A stretch of DNA of 64,000 nt from Marinirhabdus sp963793275 (GCA_963793275.1 CAWBZL010000003.1:1364001-1428000); one strand, 5' to 3'; shown: positions 17,308-26,951, counted from the stretch's first letter. Notes: generated from the letters alone by a model not told the origin. A program made the numbers and translations.

Positions 17308-18447
17308 TTATCTTAATTTCCGTTTTCTATTATTTTCATAATCTGTAAAGATCATTTCTCCCAGACCAGATAGTCCTGTATAAAAGGCTTTTCCTTGATT
17401 TGCCTCGGTGAAATGGTCTACAAATTGTTGCAAATAGGGATCGCTGGCGATCATGAATGTCGTGATGGGAATATGTAATTTTCTGGCTTGGGCCGCCATC
17501 ATATAACATTTGTTCACGATGTACTCATCCAGTCCATTACTGTTTTTATAATAACGACCATCCGGCAAACGCAAGCAACTTGGCTTTCCGTCTGTGATCA
17601 TAAATATTTGTTTGTTGGTGTTTTTCTTTCGGCGCAACATATCCATCGCCAATTCTAAGCCTGCGACAGTATTGGTGTGGTAAGGTCCAACATTTAAATA
17701 AGGTAGATCTTTAATTTTTATAGTCCAGGCATCGTTCCCAAAAACAAGAATGTCCAGGGTATCTTTTGGGTAGCGTGTGGTAATTAATTCGGCCAGCGCC
17801 ATGGCTACCTTTTTGGCGGGTGTTATTCTGTCTTCACCATACAAGATCATACTGTGACTAATGTCTATCATTAGCACGGTACTCATCTGTGCCTTAAAAT
17901 TTGTTTCTTCTACAACCAGATCATTTTCCGTCAAGCGGAACTCTCCTAATCCATGATTAATTTGTGCGTTTTTTAAGCTTTCGGTCATAGAAATACGATC
18001 CAAAGCATCTCCGAACTGATAGTTTCTGAATTCTCCAGATTGCTCGTCTCCCCTGCCCTTATATTTCGATTTATGATTTCCAACGCCTTTGCGTTTCAAC
18101 TTTCCAAAAATTTGATCCAGAGCGCGTTTCCTAAGCGCACGTTCCAGCTTTTCAGTAATGCTTACTTTTCCGTCACCTTTTCCTTTACCTGTTCCGTCCG
18201 GTTTAAACTCTTCACGAATAAAGCCACGTTCCTTTAACTCGGCAATAAAATCGTCTATGGTATAGTCTGGTGTTGTAAGTTTATATTCCTTATCTAACTG
18301 CCGTAACCAATCAATAGCCTCGTCAAAGTCTCCCGAAGTATGGGTAATTAATTCCTGGAAAATCTCAAAAAGTCTATCAAAAATAGATTGTTCCTTGGGA
18401 GTATGTTTGGTAAATACAAAACCTGTTTTAGGCGGATTCTTTTTCAT
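17308..18447 (-). CDS. VWA-domain protein, partner of the MoxR-like ATPase
   Basis: 379 residues, cytoplasmic. The first 170 residues are charged and helical, with a Gly/Lys-rich hinge GKGKGDGKVSITEKLERALRKRA. The von Willebrand A domain starts at about 190: MSTVLMIDISHSMILYG contains the MIDAS D-x-S-x-S motif, and the metal site is completed by the Thr in NTVAG and the Asp in IFMITDGKPS. VWA partners of MoxR ATPases act as adaptors that bring a metal-dependent client to the ATPase ring. The gene is transcribed first, followed by the ATPase, consistent with an operon. The start at MKKNPPKTG is the only good one. Confidence 0.88.
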   Translation of the reverse strand: MKKNPPKTGFVFTKHTPKEQSIFDRLFEIFQELITHTSGDFDEAIDWLRQLDKEYKLTTPDYTIDDFIAELKERGFIREEFKPDGTGKGKGDGKVSITEKLERALRKRALDQIFGKLKRKGVGNHKSKYKGRGDEQSGEFRNYQFGDALDRISMTESLKNAQINHGLGEFRLTENDLVVEETNFKAQMSTVLMIDISHSMILYGEDRITPAKKVAMALAELITTRYPKDTLDILVFGNDAWTIKIKDLPYLNVGPYHTNTVAGLELAMDMLRRKKNTNKQIFMITDGKPSCLRLPDGRYYKNSNGLDEYIVNKCYMMAAQARKLHIPITTFMIASDPYLQQFVDHFTEANQGKAFYTGLSGLGEMIFTDYENNRKRKLR

Positions 18448-18562
18448 CTTTTAAAAATACCACTTTAATGTAGAAGAAATACGAGTTGTTTGTTAAACAA
18501 AAGTTAGAATCTATTATTCATTTTGAAAAGACATCTTTTATTTTAGACCGAAAGGTTTTTAG

Positions 18563-18570
18563 TATCTTTA
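18563..18570 (+). promoter_or_regulatory. Possible -7 element for the sortilin-like gene
   Basis: tatcttta matches TAnnTTTR 23 bases before the chosen ATG at 18594. The -33 region about 20 bases upstream is T-rich but lacks a clear TTTG. Confidence 0.35.
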
Positions 18571-18593
18571 AATTTCTAAAATTTCAGCAACAC

Positions 18594-21500
18594 ATGAAAC
18601 ATATTTTCCTCCTCCTTTTTATTGTAATTTCAGCAAGTCTTTCGGCACAACAACTCACTAACGATATTCTTAAAGACCTGAAACCCAGAAATATTGGTCC
18701 GGGAGGTATGTCTGGTAGGGTTACTTCTATAGATGTTGTTACTAATAACCCGGACGTGATGTACGTGGGAACTGCTTCCGGGGGGTTATGGAAAAGTACC
18801 AGCGGCGGTATAAAATGGGCTCCAATTTTTGATAATGAAAAGACGGCTTCTATTGGTGCGGTGGCTATTCAGCAAAGTAATCCAAGTGTAATTTGGGTGG
18901 GTACTGGTGAAGGAAACCCAAGAAATAGTTTAAATGGCGGTTATGGCGTTTACAAATCCCTTGATGGTGGAAAAAACTGGATCGCGATGGGGTTGGAAAA
19001 AACCCGTCATATTCACAAAATCCTAATAGACCCTACAAATCCTAATGTTGTATACGTTGGTGCCATTGGCTCTCCCTGGGGTGCACATCCCGAACGTGGT
19101 GTCTTTAAAACTACAGATGGAGGAAACACCTGGAAAAAAATACTTTTCCAGAATGAAAAGACAGGGGTGGCAGATATGGTAATGGATCCTACCAATCCCA
19201 ATAAAATTATAGTTGCCATGTGGGAACACAAACGCGATCCATGGTTCTTTAAAAGTGGTGGCGAAGGGTCCGGATTATTCATAACGCACGATGGCGGTGA
19301 AACCTGGGAGGAAAGGACAGATGCAGATGGTTTGCCAAAGGGCGAATTGGGCCGTATTGGTCTTGCTATTGCTCCAAATAAGCCAGATGTTGTGTATGCT
19401 ATGGTAGAAGCCAAAAAGAACGCCCTCTACAAAAGTGAAGACGGCGGCTTCAACTGGAAAAAAATAAACGACAAAAACGATATTGGAAATCGTCCTTTTT
19501 ATTACAGCGATATTTTCGTAGATCCGCAGAATGAAAATAGAGTATATTCAGTATTTACGTATGTGAATGTTTCTGAAGACGGCGGGAAAAATTTCAACCA
19601 ATTAATGCCTGCATACGGTGTAGATAATGGCGTGCACCCGGACCACCACGCCTGGTGGATCCACCCTGAAGATGGTAGTTTTATGATGGATGGAAATGAC
19701 GGTGGGATGAACATCACTCACGATGGAGGAACATCGTGGCGCTTTGTGGGTAATTTACCCGTAGCGCAATTTTATCATATTAATGTAGATTATGAATTTC
19801 CTTACAATGTGTATGGAGGAATGCAGGATAACGGTAGCTGGAGAGGTCCTGCCTATGTTTGGAAAGCACAAGGTATTAGAAATAGCTACTGGCAGGAAAT
19901 AAGTTTTGGCGATGGGTTTGACGTAGTTCCGGATAGGGATGATAGCCGCTACGGCTGGAGCATGAGCCAACAGGGATTTGTAAGTCGATACGATCATAGT
20001 ACCGGAAATAATTACACCGTAAAACCCAATCATCCAGATCCGGATGTATTCCTGCGATTTAACTGGAATAGTGCAATTAATATAGACCCTTTTGAGAATA
20101 GCACTATTTACTTCGGAAGTCAGTTTGTTCATAAATCTACCGACAAAGGGTTAACGTGGGAGGTTATTTCACCAGATCTTACGACCAACGATCCTGAAAA
20201 GCAAAAACAAAGTGAAAGTGGCGGATTAACTATGGACGCAACAGGAGCCGAGAATCACACTACTATTCTGGTTATTGAACCCTCTCCCCTGGAACAAAAT
20301 ATGCTTTGGGTAGGAAGTGACGATGGACGCGTACATTATACCCAAAATGGCGGAGAAAACTGGACCGATGTTTCGGCGAATATTCCTGGTTTACCTGAAG
20401 GAAGCTGGATTGTACAAATTAAAGCAAGTAACAAGAATAAAGGAGAAGCGTTGCTCGTAGCAAACGATTACCGAAGATTTAATTACACTCCTTACGCTTA
20501 CAGAACCACTAATTACGGAAAAACCTGGACGCGTATTGTTGCTGAAGGTGATACTGAAAGCTACGCACTTTGTATTGCTGAAGATCCAAAAGAAAAAAAC
20601 CTGCTCTTTTTAGGAACCGATGATGGATTGTACGTTTCCACAAATGCCGGGAGCGATTGGTTAAAATGGACGCATGGGTTTCCTACAGTTTCGGTAAAAG
20701 ACATGGTATTTCAGGAACGGGAGGACGATTTGGTCATTGGTACGTTTGGACGCGCGGCCTGGGTACTGGATGATATAAAACCACTTCGGGAAATCGCGAA
20801 GAATACCTCACTTTTAAATGAAACCATACGGGTTTTTAGTCCGCCAACCGCATATCAGGCCTCTTACCAGCAACCTACCGGGAGCAGGTTTGGAGGTGAT
20901 GCAACCTATCACGGTGAAAACAGAGCCAGTGGGGCAAGGATTCGGTATTATTTCAAAAAGAATCCTAATGAAAAGAAAGACTCTTCCCCTACCGAAGCTA
21001 AGAAAAGCCAGAGTGAAGACGAAGATGAAAATGAAACTGAGGAATTAAAAGATGATCTACTTGAAATAGCCGAAGACGATGAGAGGGAAAAAGGAAAACC
21101 CAGTAAAGATTCAATTTATATGAAAATTTATGATGGCACCCGATTAATCAGAACGCTTACAACAAAAGTTCCGGACAGTACGGGAATCTATACCTGGCGC
21201 TGGCGTATGAATGAAGCCGGTGGCGACCGCCCTTCAAGAACGCTAAGAAAACGTCGTGGTGAGCCGGGAGGTACTCAGGTAAAGCCCGGAACCTATTATG
21301 TGACGCTGGAACACGATGGGAATAGTACATCCACAACTATTAAGGTAGAAAGCGACCCAAGGTTGGATATTCCGCAACAGGCAATAACCGATAGTTACAA
21401 TGCTTCCAAGGAGATTCAGAAAATGACGCAAATGGCAGCCGATGTTGTAAAACAATTGGTTGAAAGTAAAAACGATGCAGAAAATTTCAGTAAAAGGTTA

Positions 21501-21860
21501 GCGAAAGAAGACAAGAAAAAATATAAAGAAGAACTTGAATTAACCAAAGAAACTACTAAACAAATAGACTCTTTAATTGCAATGTACCTTGGTAAGGTAG
21601 ACAAGCGACAGGGGATTACCCGTAATCCTGAAGTGACAGTAATGCAGCGTATTGGGCAGGCAAGCTGGTACAGCGGAAGCAGACCTGCAGGCCTGACGGA
21701 AACCGAACGTATGTTAATGCAGCAAGCCAAAGACGAATTAAAGAATGCTGTACAAGCTACCAATGCTTTTTTTAACAAGGAATGGCCGGAATATAAAGCA
21801 GTGCTCCAAAAAATTGAAATACCGAACTTTAAAGAAACTAAAATATATACTCTGGAATAA
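18594..21860 (+). CDS. Sortilin/VPS10-like exported protein with Asp-box (BNR) propeller
   Basis: 1088 residues from ATG 18594. An earlier in-frame start at 18486 would add 36 residues in front of the signal peptide MKHIFLLLFIVISASLSAQ and is rejected. About ten Asp-box motifs (S-x-D-G-G-x-x-W type) recur, for example SLDGGKNW, TTDGGNTW, THDGGETW, SEDGGFNW, THDGGTSW and TQNGGENW, the hallmark of ten-bladed VPS10/sialidase-like propellers. A highly charged linker (about 820-865, rich in Glu/Asp/Lys) leads to a Fn3-like segment and a coiled region. Annotated homologues are often called glycosyl hydrolase, but I see no catalytic residues to support that. An extracytoplasmic binding function is more cautious. 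Confidence 0.85.
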   Translation: MKHIFLLLFIVISASLSAQQLTNDILKDLKPRNIGPGGMSGRVTSIDVVTNNPDVMYVGTASGGLWKSTSGGIKWAPIFDNEKTASIGAVAIQQSNPSVIWVGTGEGNPRNSLNGGYGVYKSLDGGKNWIAMGLEKTRHIHKILIDPTNPNVVYVGAIGSPWGAHPERGVFKTTDGGNTWKKILFQNEKTGVADMVMDPTNPNKIIVAMWEHKRDPWFFKSGGEGSGLFITHDGGETWEERTDADGLPKGELGRIGLAIAPNKPDVVYAMVEAKKNALYKSEDGGFNWKKINDKNDIGNRPFYYSDIFVDPQNENRVYSVFTYVNVSEDGGKNFNQLMPAYGVDNGVHPDHHAWWIHPEDGSFMMDGNDGGMNITHDGGTSWRFVGNLPVAQFYHINVDYEFPYNVYGGMQDNGSWRGPAYVWKAQGIRNSYWQEISFGDGFDVVPDRDDSRYGWSMSQQGFVSRYDHSTGNNYTVKPNHPDPDVFLRFNWNSAINIDPFENSTIYFGSQFVHKSTDKGLTWEVISPDLTTNDPEKQKQSESGGLTMDATGAENHTTILVIEPSPLEQNMLWVGSDDGRVHYTQNGGENWTDVSANIPGLPEGSWIVQIKASNKNKGEALLVANDYRRFNYTPYAYRTTNYGKTWTRIVAEGDTESYALCIAEDPKEKNLLFLGTDDGLYVSTNAGSDWLKWTHGFPTVSVKDMVFQEREDDLVIGTFGRAAWVLDDIKPLREIAKNTSLLNETIRVFSPPTAYQASYQQPTGSRFGGDATYHGENRASGARIRYYFKKNPNEKKDSSPTEAKKSQSEDEDENETEELKDDLLEIAEDDEREKGKPSKDSIYMKIYDGTRLIRTLTTKVPDSTGIYTWRWRMNEAGGDRPSRTLRKRRGEPGGTQVKPGTYYVTLEHDGNSTSTTIKVESDPRLDIPQQAITDSYNASKEIQKMTQMAADVVKQLVESKNDAENFSKRLAKEDKKKYKEELELTKETTKQIDSLIAMYLGKVDKRQGITRNPEVTVMQRIGQASWYSGSRPAGLTETERMLMQQAKDELKNAVQATNAFFNKEWPEYKAVLQKIEIPNFKETKIYTLE

Positions 21861-21959
21861 CAATGTAAGGTTGATTGGCCGTGTGTGTAAGGAACCGGTA
21901 GTAGCAGTCTCATCGAACTTCCGGCGTATAAGTTATTAAATTAAAATAATTGAAATTAG

Positions 21960-22646
21960 ATGTATAAAAAAATTATAGGGCTCGCTATCACCCTTATAAC
22001 AATGGGAGCAGTAAACGCGCAACAAAATGAATTTGATGAAACAGGAGCCTGGTATATTCTATCTTCAAGTAGTAAACTTTCAGAAAAAATTTCGGTTGGG
22101 TTACAAACGCAGGTACGGTTTTTTGAGTTGACGAGTGAAATTCAGCAATTTAAAATACGTACAGGTGCCAAATACCGAATTATGGAAGGGCTTTCAGCAG
22201 GTATTGGATACGCGTATTTCAGAAACGATTTCTCCTATCTTTCAGATACACCACCCTCTTTTGACGAACACCGTATTGTTGAAGATATCTATTTAGACCA
22301 CAACATAGGTAAAGTTAAGGTAGACCATAGAGCACGTCTGGAAAATAGGATTATAGTAGCTAATGGCGATACAGATACGCGGCATTGGTTTAGATATATG
22401 GGAAAGATTACCTATCCTTTCTTGGATGTTTGGAGTGCAGACGTTTATAATGAAATTTGGCTTAATGTGGGAGATGAGCCTAATTTTGCTCAAAACTGGT
22501 TAGGATTGGGGTTAAGTTACAAATTCAGTAAGCTAATAAAATCCAGGATTGGCTATCAAAGAATTCATCTGGATGGACCCGATTTTGACAGGTTGATCTT
22601 ACAGCTACATTTTAGTCTGGATTTTACGGAGACATCTACGCCTTAG
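21960..22646 (+). CDS. DUF2490 outer-membrane beta-barrel protein
   Basis: 228 residues with signal peptide MYKKIIGLAITLITMGAVNAQ. The body alternates short amphipathic strands with aromatic girdles and turns, e.g. GAWYILSSSSKLSEKISVG, TQVRFFELTSEIQQFKIRTGAKYR, AGIGYAYFRND and the final FDRLILQLHFSLDF. The beginning (AWYI) and the RARLENR segment are typical of DUF2490, a barrel family of Bacteroidota with unknown function. The start lies about 100 bases after the sortilin-like gene, and the next gene follows within 80 bases, so co-transcription with the haloperoxidase is possible. Confidence 0.85.
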   Translation: MYKKIIGLAITLITMGAVNAQQNEFDETGAWYILSSSSKLSEKISVGLQTQVRFFELTSEIQQFKIRTGAKYRIMEGLSAGIGYAYFRNDFSYLSDTPPSFDEHRIVEDIYLDHNIGKVKVDHRARLENRIIVANGDTDTRHWFRYMGKITYPFLDVWSADVYNEIWLNVGDEPNFAQNWLGLGLSYKFSKLIKSRIGYQRIHLDGPDFDRLILQLHFSLDFTETSTP

Positions 22647-22722
22647 CTATTTTTTTTTGATTGCTAAACTACTACTCGCAATTATTTTTTATACTTGTAC
22701 TATTAAACAATCAATCCACAAT

Positions 22723-24192
22723 ATGAAAAAAGTAATACTCCTGTGTATTTTATGCACAACAGTTATTTTTTGTAAAGATAAAACTAACAACAGCGAAACT
22801 GCAGCTACTGAAATTAACCAACCCACAGGCGAAAATAATATTGCCTATAAATGGGGTCAAATGGCTTTTACGGCAACCGCAAACGATACCGAAAAATTTA
22901 AGCCCAGACCCACAATTACTTCCAGGTATTTAGGTTTAATTTTTACTGCCGTTTTTGATGCGTGGTCCAGATATGATGCCAATGCGATCCCTGTTTATTT
23001 AGATGGTGTTGGACGTCGCCCAAGTAAAGAACAAACACTCAAAAATAAAGAGATTGCCATAAGCTTTGCCGCTTATCGTGCTATGAATGAATATTACTTT
23101 TCAGATAAAGAATTATTCACTTCATACATGAAAGAATTAGGTTTTGACCCAACAAACGAAAGTCTTGACCCCACTACGCCGGAAGGGATTGGCAACTTAG
23201 CAGCACGGGCTGTAATAGAAGCCAGAAAAAACGATGGATCTAATCAGTATGGAGATATTGGCGAATCCAACGGTAAACCATACTTTGATTACTCGTTGTA
23301 TACCCCCGTTAATGATGCTGAAACTAATGTAGATCAAAATCGTTGGCAACCAAAATACTTTGCAGATGGTAAAGGAGGACGCTTTGCTCCTGGATGCTTA
23401 ACGCCATATTGGGACAAAGTAAAACCTATAGCTTTAAAATCGGGAGACCAATTTAGACCTGGGCCACCTCCTAAAATTGGTTCAAAACAACTAGAAGAAG
23501 AAGTTGAAGAAGTCATCATGTTACAAGCCAACCTTACAATGGAACAGAAGGCTTTGGTAGAATTTATGCGGGATGGTCCCCGTTCTGCTCAACAAGCCGG
23601 GCATTGGTTAAAATTTGCTCAGGATGTATCCAGGAGAGACAACCATACACTCGATGAAGATGTAAAAATGTATTTCTTAAATCAAGTGACAGCTATGGAT
23701 GCTTTTATAGCATCCTGGGATTCTAAAATGTTCTACGATTTTGCAAGACCGTATGCATTGGTTCATAAATATTATGAAGATAAAAAAATTGAAGCCTGGG
23801 GTGGCCCGGGAATAGGAATGGTAACGATGGATGGGAAGAAATGGAGGCCTTATTCGCCAGACACCTTCCTCTGCCCTCCCTTTCCCAGTTATACATCTGG
23901 CCACAGTACCATAAGTGGGGCGTGTGCTAAAGCATTGGAATTATGGACAGGAAGCGATACTTTTGGATCTTCAGTAGAACTTATTCCGGGATCACTTACT
24001 GAAAATGAAGAAGATTATGGTGAAGCCGTCACATTAGAATTCCCTACATTTACTGAAACCGCAGAAATGGCAGGGCAATCCAGAGTTTTAGGCGGCTATC
24101 ATATTCAGGCAGATAATGTAGCAGGGTTAAAATTGGGAAGAGACGTAGCTGCCGAAACCTTTAAATTTTACAAAAAACATCTGGGTGAATAA
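22723..24192 (+). CDS. Vanadium-dependent haloperoxidase-type PAP2 lipoprotein
   Basis: 489 residues from ATG 22723 (an upstream in-frame start would extend before the leader). Lipoprotein signal MKKVILLCILCTTVIFC. The vanadate/phosphate-binding motifs of the superfamily are all present: KMFYDFARPYALV (K-x6-RP, near residue 340), PFPSYTSGHSTISG (SGH, near 390) and RVLGGYHIQADNVAG (R-x4-H, near 460). The enzymes oxidise halides with hydrogen peroxide or act as phosphatases; sequence alone does not separate the two. Outer-membrane or periplasmic anchoring fits a secreted halogenating or quorum-quenching role, which is inference. A strong terminator follows. Confidence 0.88.
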   Translation: MKKVILLCILCTTVIFCKDKTNNSETAATEINQPTGENNIAYKWGQMAFTATANDTEKFKPRPTITSRYLGLIFTAVFDAWSRYDANAIPVYLDGVGRRPSKEQTLKNKEIAISFAAYRAMNEYYFSDKELFTSYMKELGFDPTNESLDPTTPEGIGNLAARAVIEARKNDGSNQYGDIGESNGKPYFDYSLYTPVNDAETNVDQNRWQPKYFADGKGGRFAPGCLTPYWDKVKPIALKSGDQFRPGPPPKIGSKQLEEEVEEVIMLQANLTMEQKALVEFMRDGPRSAQQAGHWLKFAQDVSRRDNHTLDEDVKMYFLNQVTAMDAFIASWDSKMFYDFARPYALVHKYYEDKKIEAWGGPGIGMVTMDGKKWRPYSPDTFLCPPFPSYTSGHSTISGACAKALELWTGSDTFGSSVELIPGSLTENEEDYGEAVTLEFPTFTETAEMAGQSRVLGGYHIQADNVAGLKLGRDVAAETFKFYKKHLGE

Positions 24193-24213
24193 TATCAGAT
24201 TTTATACTTTTTT

Positions 24214-24240
24214 AAAGTGGGCGATCGCCCACTTTTTTTA
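24214..24240 (+). terminator. Terminator after the haloperoxidase gene (perfect 22-base palindrome)
   Basis: The segment 24214-24235 is self-complementary throughout, centred on gcgatcgc, and is followed by a T-run to 24239. Confidence 0.85.
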
Positions 24241-24357
24241 TGCATAAAAATTATATACTGTATCTTTAAACTAGAATACTGTTATTACCATCATTCGATT
24301 GAGACTTTTATAAAAATTACATAATAATCGACAAAACTCCATACTAAAAAATATGCT

Positions 24358-25575
24358 ATGAAATCAAGCAAAATCACATTTCAGAATGCCCACGGAGATA
24401 TACTTTCAGGGAGATTGGATTTGCCACTAGAACGGGATCCACACAACTTTGCAATTTTTGCGCATTGTTTTACCTGTACAAAAGATTTTAGTGCCGTTCG
24501 TAATGTAAGTAAAGCTCTAGCCAGCGAAGGATTTGGCGTTTTACGCTTCGATTTTACAGGATTGGGAGATAGTGATGGTAATTTTGCCGATACTAATTTT
24601 TCAAGTAACGTCGCAGATTTGGAGTGTGCGGCAAACTTTCTGGCACGTGAGTACAAAGCGCCTTCCCTATTGGTAGGGCATTCACTAGGTGGTGCAGCGG
24701 CGATTTTTGCAGCTTCGGAAATTGAAACCATAGAAGCCCTCGCAACGATTGGTGCCCCAAGTAATCCCGTGCACGTAAAAAAACAATTTGGTGACAAGGC
24801 TAAAGAAATTGAAAAAGAAGGAAAAGGACTTGTAGAACTGGCAGGACGTGACTTTATGTTTAAAAAGCAGTTTTTTGATGATTTGGAAACACAGTCCTGT
24901 GAAGAAGCTGCTGCTAAACTAGATGGCAAAGCATTGTTGATTCTACATTCACCTCAAGATGCCACTGTTTCCATAAAAAATGCTGAAGAGATATACCACG
25001 CTGCAAAACACCCAAAAAGTTTTGTAACCCTGGATGGAACTGAACATTTGTTAATAGACAAGAAAAGTGCCGCCTATGTTGGGAAAGTAATTGCAGGTTG
25101 GGCAGGAAGGTATATTTCGGCACCCATACCAGAACAAATAAAAACCACTCACCAGGTTGCTGCAAGTTTAGATGATGAAGACGGTTTCACCACGCTGCTA
25201 AAACTTGGTAATCATTATTTAAAAGCAGACGAACCCACACGCGTTGGTGGTAAGGATTATGGTCCAACACCCTACGAGCTTCTCGCCGGTAGTCTTTCAG
25301 CCTGTACTGCTATGACCATACAAATGTATGCGAAACGTAAGAATTGGCTCATTGAAAATGTAGAAGTTCATACCAGTTACTCCAAAGATTATGCAGTAGA
25401 CTGTGAAAACTGTGAAAATTCGGAAACCTCCAAAATAGACACTTTAACCAGAGAAATAAAGGTTACGGGAGATCTGGATGTAAAGCAACTACAACGCCTG
25501 TTGCAAATAGCCGATAAATGTCCTGTTCACAAAACCTTACACAGTAAAACACAAATTATAACGCAGCTAATCTAA
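24358..25575 (+). CDS. Bifunctional alpha/beta hydrolase / OsmC-family protein
   Basis: 405 residues, cytoplasmic. The first 250 residues are an alpha/beta hydrolase: oxyanion region AIFAHCFTCTKD, nucleophile elbow LLVGHSLGGAAA (Ser near 106), acid HSPQDATV and His in GTEHLLID. The last 140 residues are an OsmC-like peroxidase domain: GGKDYGPTPYELLAGSLSACTAMT contains the first redox Cys, and ADKCPVHKTLHS the second. OsmC proteins reduce organic hydroperoxides with a Cys pair, so the fusion may hydrolyse an ester and then detoxify a released peroxide; this coupling is inference. Fused proteins of this kind are widespread. It stands first in a two-gene unit with the DUF1905 protein. Confidence 0.9.
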   Translation: MKSSKITFQNAHGDILSGRLDLPLERDPHNFAIFAHCFTCTKDFSAVRNVSKALASEGFGVLRFDFTGLGDSDGNFADTNFSSNVADLECAANFLAREYKAPSLLVGHSLGGAAAIFAASEIETIEALATIGAPSNPVHVKKQFGDKAKEIEKEGKGLVELAGRDFMFKKQFFDDLETQSCEEAAAKLDGKALLILHSPQDATVSIKNAEEIYHAAKHPKSFVTLDGTEHLLIDKKSAAYVGKVIAGWAGRYISAPIPEQIKTTHQVAASLDDEDGFTTLLKLGNHYLKADEPTRVGGKDYGPTPYELLAGSLSACTAMTIQMYAKRKNWLIENVEVHTSYSKDYAVDCENCENSETSKIDTLTREIKVTGDLDVKQLQRLLQIADKCPVHKTLHSKTQIITQLI

Positions 25576-25581
25576 CAAAAA

Positions 25582-26067
25582 GTGCACTCCAATATATTTG
25601 AAGTAACTATAATGGGCACCCACGGGATTGTTATTCCTGCTGAAGAAGCAGGATCTTTTTTAGAAAACGGCCATTCCAGAGTAGCGTTAAAAGCTTTTTT
25701 TAAAGGGAACGAGATTTCTTTTCACGGAAAACTACACCAACGTAATAATAAGGTCTTAATTAGCTTCGGGAAAAGGTATCAAAAAGAATTAGGGGTTACA
25801 ACTTCAGATTTTTTTGAACTTCAAATTATAGAAGACAACACGGACTACGGTGTAGACATGCCTGAAGAATTTAGCGCTGTTCTTGAAACAGATTATGAGG
25901 CCTTTCAACGCTTTAAGCTACTAACAGACGGTAAGAAGCGGAGTCTCATTTATTTTATAATCCGGGTTAAGGATACCCAAAAGAGGGTTGATAAAGCTTT
26001 AATGATATGCGAAAATCTAAAGATGGGCGTTACAGATTTGAAACGGTTGCTAAAAACAACACGTTAA
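25582..26067 (+). CDS. DUF1905 / YdeI-OmpD-associated family protein
   Basis: 161 residues from a GTG start 6 bases after the previous stop; the nearest ATG (25612) would remove the first strand of the domain. Residues 1-85 form the DUF1905 barrel (FEVTIMGTHGIVIPAEEAG, HGKLHQRNNKVLISFGKRYQKELG), and the C-terminal part has the YdeI pattern VLETDYEAFQRFKLLTDGKKRSLIYFI with helices. The function is unknown. Close spacing suggests co-transcription with the hydrolase-OsmC gene, perhaps in stress physiology. Confidence 0.8.
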   Translation: MHSNIFEVTIMGTHGIVIPAEEAGSFLENGHSRVALKAFFKGNEISFHGKLHQRNNKVLISFGKRYQKELGVTTSDFFELQIIEDNTDYGVDMPEEFSAVLETDYEAFQRFKLLTDGKKRSLIYFIIRVKDTQKRVDKALMICENLKMGVTDLKRLLKTTR

Positions 26068-26081
26068 GATTGCTTTAAATT

Positions 26082-26113
26082 TTTGGGTAGCCCGAAGTTA
26101 GTTCTTACATTTA
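26082..26113 (+). promoter_or_regulatory. Bacteroidota-type promoter for the Cu/Zn superoxide dismutase gene
   Basis: TTTG at 26082-26085, a 20-base spacer and TACATTTA at 26106-26113 match the -33/-7 consensus TTTG-N19/20-TAnnTTTG. The ATG is 30 bases downstream. Confidence 0.6.
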
Positions 26114-26143
26114 GTTTTCATATTAATTTAAAACCCAATCCAA

Positions 26144-26740
26144 ATGAAAAAAATACAAATAATACTAGCGGGATTAGTTCTTTGCGGACTTGTAAGCTGT
26201 AAAAATGATTCAGAAAAGAAAGAAGATACTACGATGGATAATGCAGAGGAAACAACTGAAGTAGTTACCGAAAATAAAATGGCTTCAAACAAATCAGTTT
26301 CCTTCAATTTAGAATCCAAAAGTGATAGTAAAGCAACCGGGGAAGTGAACTTTGTAGAAGAAAATGGTACTGTTACTATGAAGGCTAAATTAATGGGACT
26401 CTCACAAGGTACGCACGCAATACATATCCACGAAAAGGCAGATTGTAGTTCGGCAGACGGGAAGTCTTCCGGCGGTCACTGGAATCCCACTTTTGAAGAT
26501 CACGGCAAATGGGGTGCTGCAGATGGCTTTCACAGAGGCGATATTGGTAATTTTGAAGCTACCGATAGTGGAGAAGGAACTGTAAGCATTACTACAGACT
26601 TATGGTGTATTGGTTGTGGAGACGAGAAGAAAGACATTCTTGGCAAAGCAATAATTGTACACCAGGGAGCAGATGATTTTACCTCTCAGCCTTCAGGAGA
26701 TGCCGGAGCCAGAGTAAGTTGCGGTGGAATTATTCAGTAA
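26144..26740 (+). CDS. sodC: Cu/Zn superoxide dismutase, lipoprotein form
   Basis: 198 residues. Lipoprotein signal MKKIQIILAGLVLCGLVSC, then an acidic linker of about 40 residues (EKKEDTTMDNAEETTEV), then the SodC barrel. Copper/zinc ligands appear in HAIHIHEKADC, GGHWNP, DHGKWGAADGFHRGD and IIVHQGADDF; the disulfide partners are the Cys in ADC and in ARVSCGG. The enzyme dismutates superoxide in the periplasm or at the outer membrane. An extra Cys pair, LWCIGCGDE, sits in the electrostatic loop and is unusual compared with plain SodC. It is a single-gene unit with its own promoter and terminator. Confidence 0.93.
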   Translation: MKKIQIILAGLVLCGLVSCKNDSEKKEDTTMDNAEETTEVVTENKMASNKSVSFNLESKSDSKATGEVNFVEENGTVTMKAKLMGLSQGTHAIHIHEKADCSSADGKSSGGHWNPTFEDHGKWGAADGFHRGDIGNFEATDSGEGTVSITTDLWCIGCGDEKKDILGKAIIVHQGADDFTSQPSGDAGARVSCGGIIQ

Positions 26741-26756
26741 AAAACTCTTATATTTA

Positions 26757-26791
26757 AAAGAGCCTCTTGATGTATATCGAGAGGCTTTTTT
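26757..26791 (+). terminator. Terminator after sodC
   Basis: The arm agcctct (26761-26767) pairs with agaggct (26780-26786), extended by A-T pairs and followed by a T-run. Confidence 0.75.
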
Positions 26792-26894
26792 AGTATGCTA
26801 CTGTTTCTTTTTAGAGACACGCGTATAGGTTGCAGTGTTTACTTTATGTTTCAGTGCGTTACAACATAACATATTCAAAAAGGATACCAAAAAT

Positions 26895-26925
26895 AAAGCC
26901 TCGACTAATTTATAGTCAAGGCTTT
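26895..26925 (-). terminator. Terminator after the M36 metalloprotease gene
   Basis: aaagcctcgacta (from 26895) pairs with tagtcaaggcttt (to 26925) with one mismatch. On the minus strand a T-rich tail follows. Confidence 0.75.
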
Positions 26926-26951
26926 ACTATATAAGCGGTTTATTGTGCTTC

